Assembly: GCA_025093555.1 (NCBI GenBank)
Contig: JAIWNF010000008.1
Span: 496,001-560,000, forward strand
Length of the DNA: 64,000 nt
Origin: Circinella umbellata
Taxonomy: Eukaryota; Mucoromycota; Mucoromycetes; Mucorales; Lichtheimiaceae
Reading direction: 5' to 3'
The notes under the pieces were generated by a model. It made no database searches. It was not told where the DNA came from and saw nothing but the letters and a program-made list of their open reading frames with translations. Every line of letters begins with the position of its first letter. Position 1 is the first letter of the stretch. A program made the translations under genes and the position numbers. Shown here in pieces: positions 53,818-64,000 of the stretch.

Positions 53818-55279
53818 TTATATAAATTTAATTTTAAATTAAATTTTACATTATTATTATTATTTATCAAAAATTAAATTATATTATAGATAATCTTTAT
53901 TTTTAAAATTTTTTATCTTGAAACTTGTTGTTAAGCAACAAATAATATATTTTTAAGCTGATTATATATGATTAATCAATTATATTAAATAAATTAAACA
54001 TAGCACATTTTATTACTATTGTTTGATTCCCTATAATTGCGTTTTTTTAAATAAGTATTAGAAACTAGTAGCTTTTTTTTGGCAGACTGGAAAGAAAATA
54101 TCAAAATAGATACTCAGCAACTACTTTTCTCTTCTTTTTCTTTCTTGCATAATCACTTTCACAAATGTAACAACAGTACTTTTTTTCGATCATTTAACAC
54201 GCTCATTATTTTTTATTCGTAATCCTCTAACTTCCATTAACACGACTATTTTTTTTTTAAAAGTAATTACTTTTACAGATATAACAGCAATAACACAATG
54301 GCTGTTTTTGATGTATACTCATATAATAAACTGAAAATGGTAGGAATTCCCTTCATTATTCATTCTACTCTTCAGACAAAAAATATAAATACTGAATCTT
54401 TAAAAAACGGTATATAAATCTTCTTCTTTTATTAATATAACTAAGTATAAAATATATACATATACTGAAATATAACATTTTTATCTATTAGCACAACATA
54501 CTATAACTCCTCATTGTTTAATTTCTACCTACAGCATTCCTAGTTCTTCCAGTACATAATAACAAGTGTTTTTTTCTACATTGTCTATTACACATATTGC
54601 TTCTAAAATATACGAGATTCTAAAAAATATTCTTATTAGATAATCCACTCCCATCTACAGTTTCTCCTTCTTTATCATATTATTCAGATATTGCTTGCCA
54701 GTCAGAAGACAATGCTGGTATTTGGTTTTTTTTAGTTGAAAATAAATGCTTCATACTATATGCGTTTTACATAAAGCTAATGTACATAACATTTTTTTTC
54801 CTAATAAAAATAAAGCCGGACTTTATGGCACACATGCTCAAAGAAGCTTATTAAGTACTGATAACAATTCAAAAAGAGGTAGTTTTGTACTTTGATCTAA
54901 TGTTGTAATTTTTTATTACATACTTACTTCTTGATAAATATTATAGCAAACAGACGTGTAAGAACCAGCAAGAGTAGAGCAAAAGACAATTTTATATTGT
55001 TTCAATCTTATTATAATTCATATTTGATATCAAAAGATTATCAGTCAATATATAATGTTAATGCATTTACTTATTTACAAAAAAAAAAGAACCTTTACGT
55101 AATGTACAAGATGTCATGCAAATAACAAGAACTAGTGCGTCCCAAGATTTATTATTTATTTTTCATAATATGTTATAGGCTTAAATGACGATAATGTATT
55201 CAAATTCACTTTAATATTCTTACTTTTGTACTCTTTTTTACTATAGGATCTGATAGTACACCTAATTTTTTTTTTACAA
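53818..55279. other. AT-rich stretch without a clear gene
   Basis: About 1.4 kb. No terminal repeats found for the chromodomain element. Short frames here (for example 54931-55125) have no recognisable domain; the last may be an upstream exon of the following remnant. Pyrimidine-rich tracts occur at 54120-54250. Confidence 0.35.
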
Positions 55280-56044
55280 CCTAGTGATAGCAGTAGCTCT
55301 AATTTATCTTATGACGAAGCACCAGATGATCGGTTACAGCAACATAAACGAATACGCAGGAATGTTACAAAACATTTTAATAAAAGTGCTAAAAGGATAA
55401 AAGCTGTGTAAGTTACTACTATATTATGTCATATTTGAGATCAATATTATAATGGTCAATTATCTATAATAAAACTAAAATGGTATATTTTACTTCAAAC
55501 ATATTGTTCTTCTTTAGTCAAGAAAAAACATATGGTACCCCAGTCTTGTATAGCTAGTCTTGTACAAGCAGGGAGACCAGGTTGGAATTCGAGTAGATGA
55601 TAGGATTCGCCGAAAACACGACCCTTTTTATATAGCATGTTTGGTGAGAAATGTACATGTACCTGAAGACGAGATCGACCAGTGTGTGTTTCAATTAATC
55701 CACGAAATCTTATATATCGCCTTTAGTGTAAGGCAGGTGTACTACATATGACTCGTAGATGGAATGAACTTCTTGATATTCGCGATTTGAACTTTCCAGA
55801 ATTAAATATGTTGGATATTTTTGCATCTGTCCCAACAAGATATTATATCACCATAAAAAGAGCAGCAGAGGAAGCAATAGAAAAATCTATATCAGCATAT
55901 CGTCTTATATGTGGATGTACAACAGGATGCAAAAACAACCGGTGCAAGTGCAAGAAGAACAATCTTCCATGTACAAAGAGTTGCCATAGTTTTCGCGAAT
56001 GTAACAACACGCATGCCGAATGGAGCAGAAGACAAGAAAACTAG
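55280..56044 (+). pseudogene. C-terminal part of an integrase-type transposon protein with Cys-rich tail
   Basis: A first piece SSNLSYDEAPDDRLQQHKRI (55290-55408) ends at a GTAAG donor. The next (55560-55745) reads YKQGDQVGIRVDDRIRRKHD, an SH3-like YxxGDxV segment, and after a one-base shift ITIKRAAEEAIEKSISAYRL, then CGCTTGCKNNRCKCKKNNLP, CTKSCHSF. The GCxxxCxxxRCxCxK pattern is a CXC/CRC-like Cys-rich tail seen at the C-terminus of some integrase-type (Ginger/KRBA2-like) transposon proteins. The integrase core is absent. The frame shift makes it a likely pseudogene, but this tail is well preserved. Confidence 0.5.
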
Positions 56045-56789
56045 CTTTTAATATAATATATATTTCATTATTCTCTTATTTTTTTTCTTTCATTATGTAT
56101 GCTGTTTATTTTTCTCATATGAAATTATCTGCCATATATTACTAATTTATATTCAGAATTGAGGTGTACGATAGAATAATAGTTTAGTTCAACAATAAAA
56201 TATAAAAAACGATGAGTCCTTTGAAATAGTGTTTATTCTTAAAAAATAAGATTTTTAAGATTATTATTCTATGTACGAGTTGGTCTATTTATATAAGTTG
56301 TTTATTATGATGGGCTATCTCTGGTATGTCATCTGAAGAATGTATCTTAAAGAATGTATCTTAAAGAATGCTATCTTAAGGTATGATAACCTTATTCTTA
56401 GGAAGATCCTTTTTAGCTTTATCAGGGGTAGACCCTTAGAATCTCTGGTATTTTACACTCTTAATTCTAGGACACTACAAGAATGATGAATTACATATAT
56501 ATATATAACTTAAAATTAACACCCATTAAATAAAGCTAAATATATGAAACTTAGGTTGTAAATAGAAGAGAACTTATTCATTGTTTTTTGTATTAAATAT
56601 AGTATAATTATTGCTTTTGCATTGATTTTTGATAAAATAATGAATTGATTATTAATTGGGAGTTGGGCGGCCCAAAGTCCAATTGGAAGTTGGACGAAAT
56701 TTTTGGTCGCCCAATTTAAAGTTGGGCGCAATTGGACTTCAAATGGTAACAACTGTCATCTCCACCTTTACAAAATAACTGTAGCTGAT
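56045..56789. other. Non-coding region
   Basis: Mostly AT-rich. A short inverted repeat (AAGTCCAATTGG near 56676 and GCAATTGGACTT near 56728, with GGGCG motifs between) lies just before the LINE remnant. No gene recognised. Confidence 0.35.
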
Positions 56790-57560
56790 GCATATTATTG
56801 GCCATTAGCATCCTTTTTTTTAGCTAGACACTCTCGCTCCTCCCTTTCACATTGTAATATTTTATTAGAATTTTTTCATCCTATTGATTCTCAACTTTAT
56901 ACTTTACATCCTTTTTTTCTATGCTAGATATGTATTTCTCAAGCCTCCCCTCTCCCAGTTCACTCGTTTATTTATGTTTTATTACCTAGTCTTAGTTTCC
57001 CTACCACCTTTTTTAAAGTCTCTTCTCACCTCTTTCTCACTATAGTCACTACTAACGTTTTATGGAATCCTCATACTTCATTTATACAATCTTTGGAAGC
57101 GAGACAGTGGCGTCGTTTTTGGGTCGAGCCTATCTTACCTCAAGTACATAAGCTCTGGTACCACGCGTTAAGTCAATCACTCTCATGCAAAGTCAACTTG
57201 CATGCTATCTTACTACACCTTCATCCATCTAATTTGTGTACACTTTGTAATAGCAATTTTCCTGACACTCTCCTCCACTTTCTTTAGACTACCTGTCCTA
57301 TTAAATAAAACATTTAGTGTTTTCTTTGGTCTAGTTTATTTCTCTTCACTCCTACTACTGCAGATGTTAATTCTGCCGTCATTTCTCTCTCTTTTCCCCA
57401 CATTTAATCTCGTGTTAGCAGCCACACTATTGTTGCTTGTATTCTTCATGGAATCTGGAGTGCTTATTGGCGCTTCATTTTTGATCCAGTCCTCTTTGAC
57501 AGGGATACTATCAGTCAAAACATTTATTATTTGCTATCTCAATTGTGCTCATTAATTACA
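56790..57560 (+). pseudogene. LINE (non-LTR retrotransposon) ORF2 C-terminus
   Basis: Frames joined across stops show QWRRFWVEPILPQVHKLWYH, then HPSNLCTLCNSNFPDTLLHF. This is the zinc-binding region following reverse transcriptase in many LINEs (zf-RVT: WxxFW...P..vh.lWy...C..C.....t..H). The end carries IVACILHGIWSAYWRFIFDP. The reverse transcriptase itself is missing. 5' truncation is common for LINE insertions. Confidence 0.7.
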
Positions 57561-57875
57561 TATGAGCCGCCATAGTCCATTTCACTATAGCACATCAACA
57601 TTTAAAAAAAACTGATTCTCAATAGCAATGTGTTCTATCTACAGTAAGTATTTGTTAAACCAGTACCCAATATATGTGAGGATTTGTACCAGTTTAGCGA
57701 ATTGAAACTCAGTATATATTAATATGTAGAATATACTAGAAGAATAACTATAATTGCATTTTGCTATATTAGATATAAAAAAAGATGGCAGTTTGTTTAA
57801 TAAAGATCGTTTTGCTTCTTTTATCTTATTCTTACATTACTGTATTTAATTATTCACTCTTAATTATTATCAACA

Positions 57876-58262
57876 ATGGGCAAAAAATCTGTACTAACAA
57901 ACTGCCAAAAACGTGCTAGTTGTTTGGAAAAGCCAAAAGAAAGAATAACTCAATCTGAACTTGCTTGATGGGCTAAAGACGAATTTAAACTGGATAAATT
58001 ACCCGGTCAACAAACGATATGTGATATTTTGAAGAAAAAAGAAGAATATATAGCAATGACCGAACATCATTATAATGCCAAAAAAATTCGAGAACCTGAA
58101 CCCCCAGAACTTGAATTGTTACTTGCCCAGTATATTACTAATATGGCTAATGCAAATCAACCTATCTCCATATCAAGCATTATACATCAAGCCAAAATCC
58201 AGTGCAGGCGTCGCCAGCTTAGAGGAACAAACCCATTTTATAAATTTTTATTTACTTTATAA
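57876..58262 (+). pseudogene. Pogo-type N-terminal HTH relic (pogo-4)
   Basis: Starts MGKKSVLTNCQKRASCLEKP, then ITQSELA-stop-WAKDEFKLDKLPGQQTICDI, matching the CENP-B/pogo HTH of the other pogo copies. The second part LLAQYITNMANANQPIS resembles the next HTH. It ends abruptly at 58262 where sequence of the chromodomain element follows. A possible left end TA-CAGTAAGTATTTGTT lies near 57642. No right end found. Confidence 0.6.
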
Positions 58263-58909
58263 TATTTTATTATTTTTTAAAATGTAATTTTGTATAAAAA
58301 ATAAAAACTAAAATTGAATTTTTCTATATTTATAAGAATGTGTTACAACATGGCTTCTATGGACCTTATGGCTAATGAATATATTATGAAAATTCTGAAC
58401 AATATGGAAAATATAAAACTGATTTAAAAAAATAAATTGATAATATTGTATTAAATAAATGGGGTTTTTTAGATAAAGATTGGGGTGAAATTACAAAAAA
58501 ATATAAACATCGAACTGAATTAAAAGAAATTAAAAATATAAATACTATGAAAAATAAAATAAAAAATAAATTAGGATATATTTCTGTTTTCTTCTTTTTA
58601 AATGAATTATATACAAACAAAGAATATCCAGGTTCTTATTTAGAGATAGATAAAGGTTTATATCTAATATATCTTCTTATAAATGGACATCCTCATATTG
58701 AAATAAATAAAGATATATCTTCAACATCATATTATAGATTATATAAAAGTTTTTGGATTAATAATTATGAAAAATTAAATAAAAAAGTAAATAGTTATTT
58801 ATTAGATATGTTCTCAAATATTGAAATAAGAATTTATCTGCTCTTATAAAAAATCCCAAAATTTTTAAACATATAACATTATTATTGGATGTGCATAATA
58901 GTACTATTA

Positions 58910-61900
58910 GGGTAGTGCTACCTGTGCGATTTTTTTTTCTTAGCGGTGCGATTTTTTTCTCACGGGCTTTAAATTGTAGTGATACAGCGCAAACAGCCAT
59001 AGCCAATCCTCTAGTGATATTACCAGTACGACTTCTCTTACTAAACATACTTCATTAAGACTCTATACATTTTTTTCTTTAAGTATAATAACTTCTTATG
59101 AATGATATTCGTTTTAATTAATTTTACACTGTTGAAACCAACCTACTAAAATTAATACGTAATATAGAATATACGTATAAATTTTTACTGTTCATTAATG
59201 ATAACTTATCTACAGAAAGGATTGAATTTTTTGATTAAAATGGCTTTATTGGTGCGATTTTTTTTATTTTTTTAAAAAAAATTACAAGTGCTTATCCGTG
59301 CGATTTTTTTGTCTGGGCGTAAAATATGAAAAGAAGCTGTGCGATTTTTTTTTTTACTTCTGAATGGCATTGCTATCAGTTTATTTGACAATGTAAAATT
59401 AGTCCACTAAAATATAATATAAAGGTATGTCGATAATGACTAGTTATTAGCACCAACTTGCTCGCATATTATACACAAAAAAGAAGATAATACTCTTGGG
59501 TTATTTGATTAAAATGGCTTTATTTGTGCGATTTTTTTTCTAACTCACTGGTTCGTGAATTATCTTATTAACAGCATCTATTTATTTGGTATTTTATTAT
59601 TATTTTGTCGATCTTATCAACGATAATACAATGGTTTCAATATAGCAACAATCAATAATATTATCTTCTGCATTGTATTGAGTATTCTTCAAACTACTTC
59701 AGAAAACAGTTGCATCATTGTAGATAGGAGACACATAAAGTAAAAACATAATTAGTTTTATGTCCCTCTAATTTGAAGTATTGTTAATTGACATGCATAC
59801 GTACGTATGATCAGAACATTCCGAGTGTGTTAGTTAGATATAAGAGACATCCTTTGATGACTAGATACGTACATGAGTAATTTCTGTAGGGAATAATATC
59901 AATACTAGACCTTGATTTAAAATGTTTTCGAATTTTCTGATCGACAAATGAACAGTGCTCATCCATTCTTGAAACAACATTTCCTGGCAAATGTTCCACA
60001 AGAAATAAAGCAAAACGTTCTGACCTTCATTTGTTTTACAACCTGCTCCTTCTGTAAATATGTATCACCAGTCAGTATCTATTTATTATTTGATATTGAC
60101 ACAATTACGTACTATCATAGCAAAAACTATAGAAGTTACTACCTAATTTACTGACCACCTTTATTCCCATCATGTACTTAATCCACGGTTAGGTAAATGT
60201 AGTTTGAAGTACTGTACCACGAGTTATGCTGCCCATGAAAACATTTTTAAACGATATTTTCTATTTTTGTTGATTAGTGTTGTGCTGTTTAAAGCTCCAG
60301 AATTATATAAAATTTGCTACACATTTCCCACATAAGATGAAGTTTGATGATGTACATTCGAAAATAGATAGTATAAATGACTAGTGACAGACTCTGCTTC
60401 TATACAGTTGCACCTCTGTTGAGCAATAACGTAGACGATTCTTGACTCGCTTTGACACACGTGGCTTCAGACGGAAAACTCCATATCCACGATTTTCCCA
60501 TTAAAATGAATTTACAAATGGATATAGTCAGCTTATTGTTTTATACAGTTTTGGCTTGGAACATTACACTATAAGAAATATGTAAAATATTAAGTTCAAT
60601 CGAACAGATAATGAGTTATGTTAATAGAAGATCTATGTAGTCATGGAGATCATTTCTAAAAAAAATCGCACAAGTAAAGCCATTTTAATCAAATAACCCA
60701 AGAGTATTATCTTCTTTTTTGTGAATAATGTTGACCAAGTCAGTGCTAATAGCTAGTCATAATTGACATACCTTTATATTATATTTTAGTGGACTAATTT
60801 TACATTATCAAATAAACTGATAGCAATGCCATTTAGAAGTGAAAAAAAAATCGCACAGCTTCTTTTCATATTTTACGCCCAGACAAAAAAATCGCACGGA
60901 TAAGCACTTGTAATTTTTTTTAAAAAAATAAAAAAAATCGCACCGCACTACCAATAAAGCCGTTTTTAATCAAATAATCCAAGTGCATTATCTGTTTTTT
61001 GTGTATAATATGCGAGCAAGTTGGTGCTAATAACTAGTCATTATCGACATACCTTTATATTATATTTTAGTGGACTAATTTTACATTATCAAATAAACTG
61101 ATAGCAATGCCATTTAGAAGTGAAAAAAAAATCGCACAGCTTCTTTTCATATTTTACGCCCAGACAAAAAAATCGCACGGATAAGCACTTGTAATTTTTT
61201 TTAAAAAAATAAAAAAAATCGCACCGCACTACCAATAAAGCCGTTTTTAATCAAATAATCCAAGTGCATTATCTGTTTTTTGTGTATAATATGCGAGCAA
61301 GTTGGTGCTAATAACTAGTCATTATCGACATACCTTTATATTATATTTTAGTGGACTAATTTTACATTATCAAATAAACTGATAGCAATGCCATTTAGAA
61401 GTGAAAAAAAAATCGCACAGCTTCTTTTCATATTTTACGCCCAGACAAAAAAATCGCACGGATAAGCACTTGTAATTTTTTTTAAAAAAATAAAAAAAAA
61501 ATCGCGCCGCACTACCAATAAAGCCGTTTTTAATCAAATAATCCAAGTGCATTATCTGTTTTTTTGTGTATAATATGCGAGCAAGTTGGTGCTAATGGCC
61601 AGTAATAATCAATAAGTTTTTATATTATATATTTTGGTAGACTACTTTTACATTATCAAATAAACTGTTAGCTATGGCATTTAGAAGTAAAAAAAAAAAT
61701 CGCACGGATAAGCACTTGTAATTTTTTTTAAAAAAAAATGAAAAATCGCAAAAAATTCAAGAAAATTATCTCCTTTCTATAGATAAGTTATCATCAATGA
61801 ACAGTAAAAATTTATACGTATATTCTATATTACGTATTAATTGTAGTAGGTTGGTTTCAATAGTGTAAAATTAATTAAAACGAATATCATTCATAAGAAG

Positions 61901-62082
61901 TTATTATACTTAGAGAAAAAAAATGTATGAGTCTTAATGAAGTATGTTTAGTAAGAGAAGTCGTACTGGTAATATCACTAGAGGATTGGCTATGGCTGTT
62001 TGCGCTGTACCACTACAATTTAAAACCCGCGAGAAAAAAATCGCACCGCTAAGAAAAAAAAATCGCACAGGTAGCACTACCC
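58910..62082. mobile_element. 3.2-kb foldback element with 8-bp TSD
   Basis: Ends GGGTAGTGCTACCTGTGCGA at 58910 and, inverted, at 62082, with the 8-bp duplication TACTATTA (58902-58909, 62083-62090). Outer arms of about 310 bp match nearly perfectly. Inside them the left arm has one copy, and the right arm about four tandem copies, of a roughly 281-bp unit in opposite orientation. The motif GTGCGATTTTTTT (or its complement) recurs many times on both sides. The central 1.1 kb (59540-60660) has no convincing ORF. Removing the element restores the host frame (NSTI-KFNKLDIS). The structure matches foldback-type elements, which need a transposase from elsewhere. Confidence 0.9.
60671..61736. repeat. 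281-bp tandem repeat array inside the foldback element
   Basis: Units start at about 60671, 60952, 61233 and 61516 (CAATAAAGCCGTTTTTAATC in the last three). Units 2 and 3 are nearly identical; unit 4 is shortened and diverged. Each unit has three or four ATCGCAC motifs after A-runs. The matching single unit in the left arm lies at 59239-59535 on the other strand. Confidence 0.9.
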
Positions 62083-63099
62083 TACTATTAAATTTAACAA
62101 ACTAGATATTTCTTTACAAAAAAAATGGTCGTATAAATTAAAAACAAGTGGATTGTGTACACAAGTTGTAATAGATATTAATGAAATGGTTATAATTGTT
62201 AGTAAAAGTGAATTATGTGGTGGAAGTAATGAAGGTTCAATGTTTCTTAATATGAAATTATATAATAAAATTTATAAACATGACTGTATTGCTTTTGATG
62301 GAGGGTATACTTTATTTATAAACCAATTTATTGAATTATGTAATAGTAAAGGCTATGATGATATAAGTGATAAAAACTTTTTTTATCCTATACGGAAAGA
62401 AAATAATATTGAATTAAACGAGCAAGAAAAATATTTTAATAAAGTTTTTGGAAAATTTAGAAATACAGTAGAAAACCAGTTCTGTGAATTACATAATACA
62501 TTTAGACGATTTAGTAATAACAATTCAACAATTAAAACATCTGATTATAAATATATAAATTTACAATTAAAAATTCCCTTTTTATTTAAGAATATTAAGC
62601 GATTCTCTGAAAAATTTAATATAATTACTCAGCCCCATCATAAACTTTGGGAAATAAATAATTTTGAATTTCCTTGTGAACAAAGATTAATTGATATTGT
62701 TTATATAAATGAGATGGAAGAGTTAGAGAAAATAAATGAATAACAAAATTACAAAAAGAAATTATGAATTTAACATTAGATAATGATACAAATAATATGA
62801 TATTAGATATTGAAGAAAATGAAAATGAAATTAATAATGAAAGTGAGGATGATTTTCCAGAATTAAAAGGTAAAACAAAAAAGAGAAATTATAGATCAAA
62901 ATCAGTAAATAAAATTAAAGATATAAATAAAGTAAATGATTAGAAGGTTAGAGCGTTACGTATTTTAAAGACCATTGTATTTTATTTAATATTTATTGAG
63001 AAAGCAAAAAATATTCTGGGTTTCACTTAGATTCACATTTATAAAAAAAGAAATCAGTTTAGAATACACTTTCTCTACACCTTTTTTTTCTTCACAAAA

Positions 63100-63893
63100 A
63101 TGAATCAAGACGCGATCTTACTGACATCTTTCCCCTTGAAGTTGTAATTAACATATTTTGCAACTCAATATCACTACTTTTGAAACCTTCTTATATTATT
63201 ACTGGATTGGTCCTTCTTGGAGAAGAATCTTCATGCAACATATTTTCCCTCAAATCTCTTATGAACTTGCCCGAAATCCACCCTTCTCTACATTTATGTT
63301 AAACAAGTGCCAGGTGATGCGTCAACAAGTATTGAATGAAGTTTGTTCAGCACGAATACATAATAAGCCAATATCGTTTTCATTTCCATTTTTATTCATG
63401 ATGTATTATACTGCAGATATTGAAATTGATGACGAAAGCTTAAAATATTACCATGGATGTAAACATTTTTATAAAATATTTGACAATGACACTTTTTACT
63501 CAGGGGAAAGCTGAAAGTATTAACAAATATGTAATATTTTCATATCGTTTTTTTTATATATTAGATTTTTATTGCTCTTCAAGAAGTATTCCTGACGTAA
63601 TACTTATTTGTGGTAGTAATTGCTTAAACACTTTGCATATTCATCAAGAATTACCAAGAAAAACAGTCAAAAGGACCTTACATAACTTGCACAATAGTAC
63701 AAAAATTCAAACAGTAGTGTTTCAGAGAGCTCTAGACTATGATAATATTCCAAACTTATCATTATATCCATCCAACACTACATTACATAATTTCCACATA
63801 GTCAACTTTCAAGGAACAGACCAAAAGAAGGAAAAACTTGCTCAATTTATAAAAGTCAACTTCCTTGCTATCCGCCAAATTCAAATCACTTAA
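63100..63893 (+). pseudogene. Unidentified, possibly F-box-like gene remnant
   Basis: Near 63123 one frame reads DIFPLEVVINIFCNSISLLL, like an F-box start (LPxEVLxxIF). After a frame change, YYYWIGPSWRRIFMQHIFPQ and ELARNPPFSTFML follow (to 63514), then in another frame SINKYVIFSYRFFYIL...TLHIHQELPRKTVKRTLHNL to 63893. The leucine/histidine-rich tail could be leucine-rich-repeat-like, but this is weak. Frame breaks near 63150 and 63500 could be introns or mutations. It is the only right-end feature without transposon signatures, so it may be a decayed host gene. Confidence 0.35.
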
Positions 63894-64000
63894 AATTCAG
63901 TATGTTTTTATTCTCGTCAATACCATTCTGATGACATCTTCGAACAGAAATATTGCACTCATGTTAAATATTAAAGAATTGGAAAAAAAAATTAAGTATT

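Larger units (their letters stand above)
58425..62743 (+). pseudogene. DDE transposase with chromodomain, copy 3, split by a foldback element
   Basis: The 5' part (58425-58909) reads HRTELKEIKNINTMKNKIKN, FFFLNELYTNKEYPGSYLEI, and after a frame break near 58840 HITLLLDVHNSTI with the first Asp. After the foldback insertion (58910-62082) the frame resumes at LDISLQKKWSYKLKTSGLCT; the second Asp is in IAFDGGYTLFINQF and the Glu in RNTVENQFCELHNTF. The frame ends in TAA at 62741-62743. Acidic linker pieces continue to about 62940, but no chromodomain core is left. Catalytic residues survive although the gene is broken. Confidence 0.8.

Noticed and set aside
57202..57555. 117-aa hydrophobic ORF resembling a membrane protein
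   Set aside because: It is an off-frame reading of the LINE zinc-binding C-terminus, which is recognisable in the neighbouring frames.
60671..61736. CRISPR-like array
   Set aside because: The repeats are 281 bp with no short-repeat/unique-spacer layout, and they form the arm of a foldback element.

Overview
This window is eukaryotic, very AT-rich and almost entirely made of transposable elements. Short introns with GTAAG/GTATGT donors, Crypton tyrosine recombinases, pogo, PIF/Harbinger, MULE and IS630/Tc1-like DDE transposases, and a Fanzor-like relic together suggest an early-diverging fungus with a repeat-swollen genome (Mucoromycota in the broad sense, for example Glomeromycotina or a mucoralean relative). 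I cannot name the species from sequence alone. I see no complete host gene that I can identify. The possible non-transposon remnants are weak (8.3-9.0 kb, 19.6-20.2 kb, 63.1-63.9 kb).

Layout. 1-3.4 kb: a minus-strand LTR retrotransposon leaving the left edge (gag-protease reading frame plus 5' LTR). 3.6-8.0 kb: IS630/Tc1-like element A, split by a related internally deleted element B. 9.5-15.9 kb: a three-level nest, pogo-1 broken by a long-TIR element X with 9-bp TSDs, itself broken by pogo-2. 16.1-19.2 kb: a hairpin MITE, an internally deleted pogo-3, and a DDE transposase with a C-terminal chromodomain facing a convergent Cys/His-rich ORF (ORF2). 20.8-25.4 kb: a Crypton recombinase gene lying between long inverted repeats and broken by a solo LTR. 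25.5-29.5 kb: a long palindrome, then MULE copy 2 with a second solo LTR in an intron. 30.4-31.8 kb: ORF2, a chromodomain tail and a Fanzor-like C-terminus, all decayed. 33.1-40.0 kb: MULE copy 3 on the minus strand, carrying a hAT-type element in an exon and a nearly intact PIF/Harbinger in an intron.

40.4-46.4 kb: element C (IS630/Tc1-like) with a 399-bp palindromic MITE, then a B-type end, then element E interrupted by element D, which has perfect TIRs and a long transposase frame. 46.5-47.5 kb: a third ORF2 relic broken by a hairpin MITE and by a tRNA-like SINE with 16-bp TSDs. 47.9-51.0 kb: complete MULE copy 4 with 9-bp TSDs. 52.2-53.8 kb and 58.4-62.7 kb: two more chromodomain-type transposases, the second split by a 3.2-kb foldback element with 281-bp subrepeats. 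Between them lie a Cys-rich integrase-type relic, a LINE tail and a pogo N-terminus. 63.1-63.9 kb: an unidentified, possibly F-box-like remnant.

Many insertions can be proved from sequence. Removing the inserted element plus one target-site copy restores a continuous reading frame, or matches an uninterrupted paralogue in the same window. The strongest candidates for something little described are the chromodomain-fused DDE transposase paired with the convergent zinc-binding-like ORF2, the foldback element, and the DDE family with an insertion of about 120 residues between its second Asp and its Glu.
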